DNA of 64,000 bases. Source: Spironucleus salmonicida (taxonomy: Eukaryota > Fornicata > Diplomonadida > Hexamitidae). Each line of letters opens with the position of its first letter. The first letter of the stretch is position 1. The stretch lies in the NCBI GenBank assembly GCA_000497125.2, contig CM035318.1, forward strand, positions 1,670,001 to 1,734,000, read 5' to 3'. The notes below the pieces were generated by a model. It ran no database searches, was not told the origin of the DNA, and saw only the letters and a program-made list of their open reading frames with translations. The translations under genes and the position numbers were made by a program. Below are positions 26,301-37,179 of the stretch, piece by piece.

Positions 26301-29085
26301 TTAACTCTGTGTTGCCTGACAATGACACATTTTCAGGAATTTCAAATTAAATTTTTTCTAATTATAATTCTTTCTTTTCTTCTTAGGGATTTTTATTAAC
26401 AGTCTTTACTGTATCTGCTTATGTTAAGAAGTCTAATAGAATCTATAAAAGCTCTTTCGGTGCTTTTAACTTCTAATTTCCCTAGTCTATTTGTTAAATT
26501 TGATTCCATTCCTTAATATAATCTTAATAAAATATGTTAAAATTTCTTTTATTAATAGTATTATCAATATGTTTGAATAAGACATTGTTAAGTTAAGTCT
26601 TGTATTAGGATCTTACATCTGCTGGTAATGTTTTAACTATGTTATTAATTTATTATAAGATATTTGACTATTAAACTGATAACATTTAAATAGTGTCTTT
26701 TTACTACTATTCATTTCTATTAGTAATCAGTGAATCAACATTAGATGGTTTTGGCAATACAAGTGAAGGTTTATCTGTATTCTACTAGGTATCTTGTATT
26801 TGACTAATAATATTTCTACTAGAGATATGAGATTAAGTATAGGTGGAGTCCTTATTACTAGATTATATGCTTTCATCATCTTAGGAATGTATATTAATTT
26901 TGTTTGACTAACTAACTATTTTTAATTTTCCAATTAAACTTTATGCTTTTGAGAGATTATCAGATTATTTACCAAGATTTGCTAAATCATCTTTTTAATA
27001 ATCTACTACACTATCTAAAGTTTCTTTAGTTTTCATTTCCAGGTTTGTAACATATACCTATCCATATTTTAACCCTGACAATTTTTCAGCGGATAATAGC
27101 TTTTTGTAACCTAGCAATTAAGTTTTATTCGGTAAAGCTTCAGTTGAACTCTTATGTTTTTTATTATTGTTATACGTTTCTTCCGATGTAGATTCTCCAT
27201 AGACAATAGAAGAATTATTAGTAGATTATTTTTTATAGACAGAGCCCTATCTCTCCTTTAATAATGATTTTCTCGTATTTTTATTAGTGTAATCTCTTTA
27301 ACTAAGTTACTTTTTCGGTTTATCTTTTATATCTTTGGAAATAAATGTACTCTTATCGGCATCTATTAATGCATTCCCTTCACTAAGCCCTTATGAAAAT
27401 TCATTAATTTCTCTAACATCGCTTTCTGTAACTTATGAGTTCTCATTGTTCGCATTATCACTATTTTTGTTACTGTTTTCAACAAAGCTAGCCTAAGATC
27501 GGTTTAAGTATTCCATATTTGCTACCATTTATTTTTATTGTAGATTCATATTGTCACGTTTTAGTTTTTCAATTTACGATAAAAGAAATTATGTCTAGTC
27601 TTATTATTTGGCAAGAATTTCTTCTTGAAGAATATTAACATTTAGTGTAGCTTATTAATTTATAATGGACTTTTACTCAATTGGTATTAACTATTTTCTT
27701 TTTCCACCGTTAGCTTTTTTAATTACAGTAATATTTTCTGCCATTGTTCCATCAATCTAAACAGCAACTGTTCTGTATTATGTAACATTTTCAAAAGTAG
27801 GAGAAAAATGTTCTAAAACTTATTCACAAAAATCGGAATTCTGAAGAGAAGCTACAACATTATATGCACAATGCAAACTAGTTCTATCAATTCCTAATTC
27901 CTTTACTAATAAATCTTGTGATGATAATTACGATATTTCAATAAGTACTTATAAAGCTTATTTAATAGTATCGCTAGCCGTTTCTGGAACATCTACTAAT
28001 TTGAACTTATTACAGCCATTGTTAATCTCCTCTTATAAACGTTAAATATGTTCATTCTAGGTATTTATCAATGCTTATTATATAGAGTACTAATCGAATA
28101 ATTTCTTATATGATAACTAGTGTTCTTCGATGACATTTTCTAAATCTATAACTTTACGCTCAGCTCGTTAAATTTTATCATGGCTTTACTCTGCAATACT
28201 TCTAAATTTTGTGACTGACACTTATAATCGTCTAGTTCTATTATTAAGATCATTTTTTTCTTATTATTAATGACTAATTTCTGCAATAAGTTAAATATTT
28301 TATTTTTACACAGCTTCATTACTATTTGCTAGGTTTTCTTTTTCAAACATTAGTTTAAAATTAAGTTGTTTTAATTTTTCTGAAAAAATAATTTATTTTT
28401 CTAATTTCGAATTATATTCATTGAGATCTTTATTAAGCCTACAAATTTCTATTGTTAAATTATCAGAATCAAGCTGAAGTTAAAAGCATCTTGCATCTAA
28501 GTTTTTGGTAGCGTATTCTAAACTTTATTGCTTTTTTGATTTCTCTTTAATTTTATAAATAAAAAAATTCCTAATCTATTTCAAGGTATCTGATAGCTTT
28601 GGTGTATCTTTACGTAAAACATTAATAATATCATTAAATCCCATAACATACATTTCTACCTCGTCGATATTTTCTTTATTCTCAAATATAGCATTCATTT
28701 TTATTGGAGTAATTTCATTAATTTTTTCATTACTATCTAATACGCCGTCTTTACCAAAAACAAAATCATCTTCATCTTTCATTAATACTTTCAAATGTTC
28801 CATTCTTTCAATTTCCTCAGTTTCTATAAAAAAATCTTGGTTTTCTTTTTATTCCTTAATCTATGATTATTATATATCTTTAATAATACATTACGCTCCG
28901 TCACTCCATCCTTTTATCTATGTTCTTTTTGCGAACTCGTTCGTATTGGCGAAGTCTTAAGATTTTATGTTTGTTTAAAAATCTAGAGGATCAAGTTTAT
29001 GTGGAATATCAATAGGTCTTGAAAAATCTGCTAAAGACGACTTAGCATTAAATCTAAGTAGTGGAGAAAGTGATCTAGGTGGCAT
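23314..29085 (-). CDS. Very long coiled-coil protein with globular C-terminal region
   Basis: One frame of 1923 codons is open from the ATG at 29085 to the TGA at 23314. Residues ~1-130 are polar; ~130-900 are coiled-coil with Lys/Glu/Gln/Leu; ~900-1400 are mixed; the last ~510 residues are Leu/Ile-rich and look helical and globular. The last part starts with an internal ATG at 24843 after a very AT-rich stretch, so two genes are conceivable, but the upstream reading has no stop before that ATG, so a fused protein is the simplest reading. No motor or membrane segment seen. Likely cytoskeletal; function unknown. Confidence 0.78.
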
Positions 29086-29136
29086 TTATATTTGAATAAT
29101 ACAAATATTATTATATTATATAACAACTTATTAGTC

Positions 29137-29970
29137 TCACTAAGTAAAAATGATGAAATAAGCCGTCAGAAATAATGTAAGTACAATAATCCAGTAATCT
29201 GCTGAACCTATATGATTAATTAGGCAGTGAAAACCATATGCAGAATTTCTAATTCCTTCAGTTTCCTAAATAGTTTACTCAAATCCTTGATCTCTCATAT
29301 TATTTAAAACTATATGATCGTTAATGAGGGTTTTTTCTAAAGCCTTTAATGTTATTTATAATGTACGTATTTGTTCATGACAATTTAATTAAGCATTGGG
29401 CTATTAAAATTATAGACTATCTGTGGAACAGTCTAAATCACTAAAACTTTACTAGTCTAGTTCAGATAATATTTTATTTAGTTAAAATGCAGACATAACT
29501 TAAGTCTCTTATATTTAAAGCTATATTTAACGTTATTGATGTTTTATAAACTTATTTATATCAACTTAAGTATTATATGTCTATATTATTTAAGGATTAA
29601 TCTTGTTAACATCTTATAAATTATTTATTTTTTATTTTAGTCTACTTATTTCATTTACTAATTCATCATTTATCTTAATAAGATATTAAGTATCTTTCAA
29701 TATTTATATGGTATCCGATTCTATTTTTACAAGATTTGGTAATGATTATTGTAAAGTATTAGTTAATTTTGATTAATATAACGGAGAGTTCAGAATAATT
29801 TCAGTATATGCCGTTTTTAGCTCTAAAACAGTTATTAAATCTATATCAAACTTTTATTCAAGTTAGTGCGAAATATTTTAATTAAAACTAGATAGAATGC
29901 ATGATTTCTCGATAACTTGATCATTTTTGTCGTATTTATTATCCTATAGAAATGTATCAAGATAATTCAT
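29137..29970 (-). CDS. Tail-anchored SNARE-like protein
   Basis: 277 residues ending in a C-terminal transmembrane anchor (WIIVLTLFLTAYFIIF) just before the stop. The ~65 residues in front of it (from TLKALEKTLINDHIVLNNMR to GIRNSAYGF) form a single amphipathic helix, as in a SNARE motif next to its anchor. The N-terminal two thirds also look helical, like the Habc-type domain of Qa/Qb SNAREs or Sec20. The central layer residue (Gln or Arg) cannot be fixed without alignment. If correct, it drives fusion in the ER-Golgi or endosomal pathway. Tail-anchored tethering factors with the same layout are the alternative. Confidence 0.6.
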
Positions 29971-29999
29971 TTACAAATTTTATAATACCTTATATATAA

Positions 30000-30725
30000 T
30001 CACTATTATAATTCCGATAAAAGTAAATCAATCTCTTCAATTACAGTTTTACTTTAGATTATAACACTGCTGCTCTCTATACTCTAGATGCTTTAAAGTA
30101 GTTTCTTATCTATACTTGATAAATTTATGTTTTACTACTTCAAGCAGGCAATTTCTGCATAAATATTATCATCCCCTTCAAAATCATATTTAGTAATCTT
30201 TGAAATTTCAAGTTTTTATCTATGCAGTACCTTTAATGCAATCATCTATAGTTCTAAATTACCAGAAAATTCTGCTTGAACTCCTATATTTTTTCCAACA
30301 TACTAAGATTACGTTTACTTCTCTGAATCTCCAGTAAATCTATTGTCGAATAATCCAAGACCATCAAAATAAGATTCAGATGCAATATATTCATAATTAA
30401 TAGTTTGCTATTCTTTATCTACTTTACTCACCTGAAAATCAGTGAATGAATCGAGTAAGATATTAGAGTTAATAACTTCTGGTGTATGGATGTGTTAGCT
30501 TTGAAATTAGTGTCGTTGCTTTTTGATTTAACTAATTTCTTATTAGTTTGTTTTAATTTAAAATTACAGAGCTTTGTATAACTTTTTTATTAATTTGATA
30601 TAATCTGGCTAAAATGGAGATTTTATTTTAGTACCATTATATTAAGTTATGTATGGAAAATATTTAAGTATTTATGTAATTTATATGTTCTAATTTAGTA
30701 TATTAATACTCTGAATAGCATACAT
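30000..30725 (-). CDS. Hypothetical protein
   Basis: 241 residues with good coding composition (regular Asp/Glu/Lys, TAA/TAG as Gln). Two coiled-coil-like stretches occur, one around residues 50-75 (KTNQQEISQIKKQRHQFQ) and one in the C-terminal 60 residues. The middle carries a Tyr/Ser/Glu-rich region. No known family. The upstream end is odd: the ATG at 30725 shares its bases with an ATG on the opposite strand (the palindrome CATG at 30723-30726). A later in-frame start would remove much of the protein. It ends 29 bp from the start of the SNARE-like gene on the same strand. Confidence 0.65.
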
Positions 30726-31044
30726 GTTAAATTATCTCAAAATTAGAATTAAAAGCTCATAAGAACAATCAATATCTAACGTAATATGACTGATTTAGTT
30801 TTTCAACGTGCTAGATGGTGCTACTTCTAACTATTTAAATGAAATATTACTAATTTCTAATCTTTCTAAATATTTAAAATATTTAAATGACGATATAAAA
30901 TCAAAAAACTATAACTTTGATAACAAAATGTTACAATTCGTAATATTTAAATGTTCAATATATGAAAATTATAGAATGGTATTTTCATCAATGATAAAAT
31001 TATTAAGTTTAACAAATTTAAGTTACGAAGGTTTTAATATATGA
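30724..31044 (+). CDS. Small hypothetical protein, possibly with an 18-nt intron
   Basis: The second reading block (from 30799) encodes about 80 residues, NVLDGATSNYLNEILLISN onward, ending in TGA at 31042. In front of it lies a TGA in frame. That stop falls inside 30781-30798, which begins GTA and ends TAG; removing these 18 nt joins the block to an upstream ATG at 30724 and gives a 100-residue helical protein. If the intron is false, there is no usable ATG and the gene is doubtful. Tiny GTA...TAG introns are known in some table-6 protists such as Paramecium. No family recognised. Confidence 0.38.
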
Positions 31045-31201
31045 TCTTTTAGTACAAGATGCTTAATAATATCATAATTTTTTATTTCCTTCATTTTATT
31101 AATATGGGAAATCTATATATAAAATAATATATTGAAAAGTATATAGTATAAAATTTAATATAGATAATTTGAAACAATTATATCACAAATTAATCAGTAA
31201 C

Positions 31202-32326
31202 TCAAATCAAAGATTAAAGCTCAGCTGGAAGGAGTTCAATAGTGGTCTAGTAAGTGTCTTGGATGATTTATAAGTTAGCAGTGTCTTATTCGGATACTAA
31301 ATTAATTGCAACTCCTTTACGACCAAAACGACCAGAACGGCCAATTCTATGAAGATATTACTCAGGTCTTTTAGGTATATCATAGTTAATAACAAGAGAA
31401 ACATTTTAAACGTCAATACCACGAGCTATAACATTAGTGGCAATCAGGACACGTTATGTACCAAGACGGAAAGATTTCATCACAGCATTACGTTCAGCCT
31501 AATCCATTTTACCATGAATCATGTCGCATGCAAAATTTTCATGTTTAAGAGCCTCGTACACTTCAACAACAACCGACTAGTTATTAGAAAATATTATACA
31601 TTATTAAACAGTCATGACTTTGAAAATATCGAAGAGAGTAGATGTTTTCCAGCTATTATCAAGAGCAACTTAATATTGCCTTATACCATCTAAAGTAAGT
31701 TCGTCTTCTTTAACTAAAATTTAAATTGCATCTGGCATGAATGAACTAGTAAGGTCTAAAATCTATTGTGGCATAGTTGCGGAAACCATTACTAGTTGCG
31801 TGCCTTATGAAACTGCTTTGAAAACACTTATAATTTGGTCTTAAAAATCAGTTTTTAACATTTCATCAGCTTCATCGACAATAACCATTTTCACATTTTC
31901 GCAATGCAAATTACCTTAGGTAATAAGTTAATTAAGTCTACCTGGAGTACCAACAACCACATGAGGTACATTACGGTTTAGAGACTCTATATCTTGCTAA
32001 ACGGTGGAACCGCCAATAATGCATTAAACTACTATGTTCATCTTAGAGCCAATAGAGGTTAAAACATCAGCAGACTATTGAGCTAATTCACGTGTTGGGG
32101 CAAGAATTATTGCCTATGTTTTTTTAAGATTTTCATCAATACGTTAAAGACAAGCGATAGAGAAAGTGGCAGTTTTTCCAGTCCCAGATTATGCCTAACA
32201 AATAACATCCTTCCCTGTAGTGATTGGTACTATAGCTTAATCCTAGATAGCAGAAGGTTTTTCAAAGCCATGACCAAATATACCATCAAGTAATTTCGGT
32301 TTTAAATTCATCGCATCAAAGGACAT
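31202..32326 (-). CDS. Eukaryotic initiation factor 4A-type DEAD-box RNA helicase
   Basis: 374 residues, close to the ~390-410 of eIF4A. All helicase motifs are visible: Q-motif (GFEKPSAIQDQAI), Walker A (AQSGTGKT), Ia (PTRELA), Ib (TPGR), DEAD (VDEAD), SAT, ARGID and HRIGRSGRFGRKG. The ending (TIELLPAEL) also follows eIF4A, which ends IEEMP..ADLI. It unwinds 5' UTR structure for ribosome loading as part of eIF4F. eIF4A-III is nearly identical and cannot be excluded. Start at 32326 gives MSFDAMNLK, equal to the SFDDMNL start of the family core, so the variable N-terminal extension is missing or very short. Confidence 0.93.
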
Positions 32327-32398
32327 TTCAGATGGAATGGAAACTATAAATTAAATTAAATAATATAATATACTTATAAATATTATTATGGACATTAT

Positions 32399-33472
32399 TC
32401 ATTTCTTTAAGTTAGGTTTGAATGAGCAATCTATCAATAATTACTAACTTTTTTCTAGTTATGACTTTTTAAATAAAGCTTATCTTTTTTCAATCTACAA
32501 TCTATGATACTCAGTAACATTCTTCAAATTTAACTTACCTTATACGTTATGATGCTTTTGTTATTTATCTTTAATATACTAAATTTAGTTTCGTTTTTCC
32601 TAGTCTAGCTGGTCTATCTCCATCTGATATTATTTTTTTAACTACTGTTAAGATAATTTTTTTTCTTTTACTTAGATATCGTAATCATAATATTTAGATA
32701 TTCTTTTACTAATGAATCTAGATGACTCATTTATTTTTGGTTAAAAATTGAAATCTTCATATTATTTTATCTATTTTTTTTAATAATTATATATTGGTTA
32801 TCTACTTATCGACTTAGATAGGAGCAATGAAACTTGATTTATCTTTGGATTAAATGTTTCTTATTCTTTTACTTATTCCGTAATTTATTATAGTCTTTAC
32901 AGTCTTCTTTCTTTAGCCGCTTTTTAGCGATCAAGAAATTAGTTTAAATCAATTTATTTCGATTATTATTACTATTCAATTGGGTATTTTCTCTTATTAT
33001 AAGATTTAGGTTACCAGAGAGCCTTAGATTATGATCTTTCTAATTATTTTGATACTTTTAATATTTTAGGGGAAAATGAATACTAAATATCTGTTTCTTA
33101 AGGAATCTCTTTAGTTTTATATAATTTTTTGTTAAAATCTGGTGTAAAAATTATAATTTTTTCTGATTTATTATTGGGAGCTAACAGATCTTCTTATTTT
33201 ATTGATTTAGAAAGTAGTAGTTATTTTCCTTAATTATACAATTGATTAAATATATTATCCCCTCTATTTATTGATGATTTATTAATTTTAGGCGTAAAAG
33301 AGTAAATTGTCTCTTTAGGCTTTAAATGGCTGTTCTCCTTCTTATATGGAGATGATAAACGATTATACTTAAAATTAGATATATTTTACTATGTAGTTTA
33401 AGTCTTAAGAGGTATATTATTAGCTTTACAACTATCTAATAATTATTATAAGCAAAAATCCAAGGACTTCAT
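32399..33472 (-). CDS. Protein with repeated Phe-x-Pro-Lys-Ile motifs
   Basis: 357 residues, Lys/Gln/Ser-rich. A short motif recurs: FTPKINKSS, FTPDFNKK, FSPKILKVS, FNPKINQVS, FQPKINESS and, at the end, FKPNLKK. The motifs are linked by Lys/Arg/Gln-rich helices. The F-x-P-x-I/L-N pattern is seen in several uncharacterised flagellate and ciliate proteins, often associated with the cytoskeleton; that link is general knowledge, not shown here. No enzyme motif is present. It begins 50 bp from the stop of the ESCRT-III gene, and both genes face the same way. Confidence 0.78.
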
Positions 33473-33523
33473 AATTTTTGAATAATATTATAATCATATA
33501 TTATATAATAATTTAATAATGAA

Positions 33524-34126
33524 TCATTTTATATTTATTTTATCTGTTTGAAAATGTTCAATTTATTTTTAATAAGAATCATATTATTATGCGCCTAAAG
33601 CTCTTGATATTTGTTCGCCTATGAGCTTTTCAATATCCTCCTCTTGTGGATCTTCAGTTATATCATTCAGTACATCATCTTAAACATCTGCATAAACACT
33701 TAATTTATCAGAATTTTTAATAAGACCTATAACAGCATTTTTCATCTCCTACGTAGAATTTTCAGCTAAAAACTAGTCTATGACATTACCTGTATTAGTA
33801 AGAATATTTCCAACATTTGCATTTACACACATTGAGCGTACTTAACTTTCAAATTAACTTAACGAGGCTATATTTTCTAATATCTTACCTTTTTATTTTT
33901 ATGCAGCTATTACGTTCTTAGCATAAATTTCCATAACCTTTTTACTATTGTTCTTTGCTGCTTATTTCATTGTCATCTCAATCATAGAAATTTCTGAATC
34001 AATTTACATTACCAATTTACTCAATACTTTATTTTACAATTATACATCTTACTTTATTTATACCATAAACTAATCGGGAGTCAGTTTAGGAGGTTCTTAT
34101 GTTTTTTTCTAAAAAAATTTGCTCAT
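33524..34126 (-). CDS. ESCRT-III (Snf7/CHMP family) subunit
   Basis: 200 residues, the normal ESCRT-III size. The N-terminal half is basic and helical (MSKFFQKKTQEPPKLTPDQF, then QNKVLSKLVMQIDSEI with helix 2 ending in AKNVIAAQKQK). The C-terminal half is acidic (EDPQEEDIEKLIGEQISRAL), the charge polarity typical of the family, where the acidic tail folds back on the basic core and carries the MIM for Vps4. The block IYAKNVIAAQKQKGKILENIASL fits the CHMP2/CHMP3 helix 3. These proteins polymerise to cut membrane necks in multivesicular body formation and cytokinesis. CHMP2 versus CHMP3 assignment is uncertain. Confidence 0.8.
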
Positions 34127-34233
34127 TTCTAACGCTAAAGAGACTTTAGTATAATATATCTATAATTATGAATAAGTAAATTTTATTTAATAGTTTTAAT
34201 ATATTTCTAAAAATCAACATTCTAAAAAATTAA

Positions 34234-36642
34234 ATGTATTAACGATCTAAGTCTGCCAGAGTCCTATCACATTTTGCAAAAATAATTCCAAAGACAAAGA
34301 TATATTAAGAATATAACTCAGCCACATAATTATTAACTTAAATTGTTAAATAAACTCCATAATTATCACTTCCATATAGGCCACTGAAATAAGTTGAAAT
34401 ATAACAAATTTCATATGAATAACATTAATAAAACTAAAAATATATATCATAGAATAATATGAGATGTGCTTCTGCCAGAGTTTATAAAAAATTTCCGCCA
34501 AGAACGTAGAAAACGCCAACTTTGTAATAATTTTAAAGGCCTATAAGAAGAATTAGCGCTGATAATAATAACTAAGGTAATTAAACTGAATTTGAGCCAT
34601 AAATTATGGTTAAAAAAATATAAGGAATCTAAGTAGAGAATCACTCAATATCAAAGATCATTATATAAAGATCTAAGAGTTAAATTCCAAGATAAATTAC
34701 ACAAAAATTTTCAGGTAAGTTGATTTAAGGAATTTGGTGTGTAAATAGTTGCTTAAATACGTAAAAATAGTAACAATTACTAGAATAGGATCTTAATATT
34801 TCAGTTGTTAAGTAGTCTACGTTTACTCCTGTAAATTTATACAATATATAAAATTATGTAGATTTTGCATCTTAGATTGTTTAATCTGCTGGAGTTACTA
34901 TTCTTAATGAGAGTTAGCCAGATATTAAGCGATTTCGAACAGGGAGATTTAAGAATATTTAAATTAGTAATAATTTAATTGAAAGCGAGAATGTGTAAAA
35001 ATGTAATTGTAAAGACACAACCAGTGGGAAAGAAAACAATATAAAAGATATCATTTCCTCAGATTTTATAATTTAACAAAAACTTATACATTCAACTGCA
35101 AATTAAGCATCATCTCTTATACTTTTTAAGTATATATCTACTAATAATCAATCACTGAAAGAAGGTACACTATAGATTTCTTAACTTTATTATTAGTGGC
35201 TGGATATTGTTTATTATAAAGACTTTGGTCTCATCAAATTTTCCCCCTTACATAATAAATTGTTATCAACTAATGACCATCTTAATGCAATTGTTGAAAT
35301 ATTTGAGTGCTTAGATTAAAAAATGCTTCTAGGATGTATCTAAAAAAAGCTTATCTACATAAACAACCTTAAATTTGACATATTTGAATATGCATTTTAG
35401 ATCCCAGTTTAGTAATTATATACCAGACTTTAGTTTAGCGACTTGATTATCAGTAGCTTTTCAGATTTTTCATTTCAGAAAATTTTTCAGCTTCTCTACT
35501 TAATATCTATTTAAAAATCATTTTTTCCAATTCAAGAATTATAACACAGAAGTTATCTATTCTTTACAGTTGCAGTTTAAACTTCAATTAGTTTTGAAAC
35601 ATTTAGTCAAGCGGAGCATTTTTCAACTTAATTTTTTTAATTTAGCAAGTAACTGCTTAATTTTTCCATCTCTTATACAAGTAATGTACTAGCATTAATT
35701 TATTAAAACTATAACTTAAAAAATAAAGATAAACTTAGTGTATAAGGATTTAAAATCTTTGACGAAAGTATTTAAGGATTAATTTAAAATGAGTAAGATA
35801 AATAGATATAGTCATCATTTTACGATATAATATTTGAAAATTTGTATGGTTACAATTTTAAAAAAACATATTATGTGAAAGCAAATGAATTTTTAACATA
35901 TTCAACTATTATTATGGATGAATACATTTTTGAAGGAGTGTATATATATTACTTTAACCATTTTGATAAATTTTTTAAACCAGAATTGGCAGAAATATCA
36001 AAGTTTACAGCTTATTAAATTATACCAAAAGTTTAAATTTTATTATTTTTATCCGTTTAATATATTAAGTCATTGTGCTTATCTTAATCAACTTGTAATG
36101 TTGTTGCCTCTGCATTTTAAGGAGTTATTCCATGTAATATTAAGTTATTTATCTATTGCTACCAAACTATTACATATCTATTTAAAATGATAATTGATGA
36201 TAAATATATACAACTTTTATTATAAAGTACAAAATCTGCCTAGTAATAATTTGTTCTTGCTAAACATTCATAATTTTGCAATTAGATTTTAAGTGAAATA
36301 TTAATGATAAATTATATGATTGTAGGAAATGATTTAAATATTGAATTATTATATAAGGGAGATGTTTCAAAGATGATATTTAGTGCTACGAACAGTTATG
36401 ATAGAAATACTTATATTGAAGATACCTTGCTATTTAAAATATCGAAAAACTTCATATATCAGGAAATTGAACGATTATATATTGCTTGTAATGATTGTGA
36501 ATTGCTACATTAAAAACTATTAAGCATATTGATAGAATCTGATGTTGTGTCAGAAAAATTATTCGATATAAGTAAAAATGTAAAATTTTTAGAAATTATA
36601 TAAAACTGCTAAAAATTAAACTAAAGTGAATTATTAAAGTGA
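34234..36642 (+). CDS. Hypothetical protein (802 residues)
   Basis: The frame runs without TGA from 34168 to 36642. I start at 34234 (MYQRSKSARVLSHF) because the preceding ATG at 34168 adds a stretch that looks like AT-rich leader; the longer form would be 824 residues. Residues ~1-230 are basic and Ser/Gln-rich. The rest is helical with many Leu/Ile/Phe and could be an ARM- or TPR-like fold. No transmembrane segment is convincing. No family recognised. Its stop codon is separated from the stop codon of the convergent RanBP1 gene by one base. Confidence 0.75.
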
Positions 36643-36643
36643 A

Positions 36644-37114
36644 TCACTCCTTTTTCTTAATTTCTTCAACAATATCAGAATCCTTATTTTCTTCTTTTTT
36701 GATATCGTCAGATTGCTCTTTATTAGATTATTTTACATTTTTATCACTATTCTTTTCCTATTCCCCAACCAATTTTATAAATTTTTTGGCTAAGTCTTCT
36801 TCCTTAAACCTAAAAGCAAATACAGTTGGAACAGCTTTGTCACCAGACTCAGAATAATCCATACATGCAATCGTTACAGCTTTAGCACTAGTACCCATTT
36901 ATTCTACCTTAAGTTCATAAATTGGGAAATTACAGGCAAGTTTACCAGTACCTTCCCTATGGAGAAGTACACGAGTAAACTTATCTGATTTGGCAATAAC
37001 AAGCTCACCATCACCTCTTTCTTTCCATTCAGGAGCAGCAAATCTGTAAACCTTAGCAAACTCACGGAAAAGCTCGATTTCATCAGAATCTATTTTGGTT
37101 TTCAGTGATGACAT
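36644..37114 (-). CDS. RanBP1-domain protein
   Basis: 156 residues. The Ran-binding domain fills residues ~10-115: EWKERGDGELVIAKSDKF corresponds to the EWKERGTGDVKLLK signature of RanBP1, followed by RVLLHREGTGKLACNFPI, equivalent to RLLMRRDKTLKICANH. The remaining ~40 residues are acidic/Lys-rich (EEKNSDKNVK and similar). RanBP1 binds RanGTP and releases export complexes in the cytoplasm. A size of about 160-200 residues is normal. Start at 37114 is the only upstream ATG in frame and gives MSSLKTKIDSDEIELFREFA. Confidence 0.9.
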
Positions 37115-37179
37115 TAAAATAAAGTGGAAGGTAAAATGTATATATTATAGTAATATATATATTATTAAATTTATTCATT

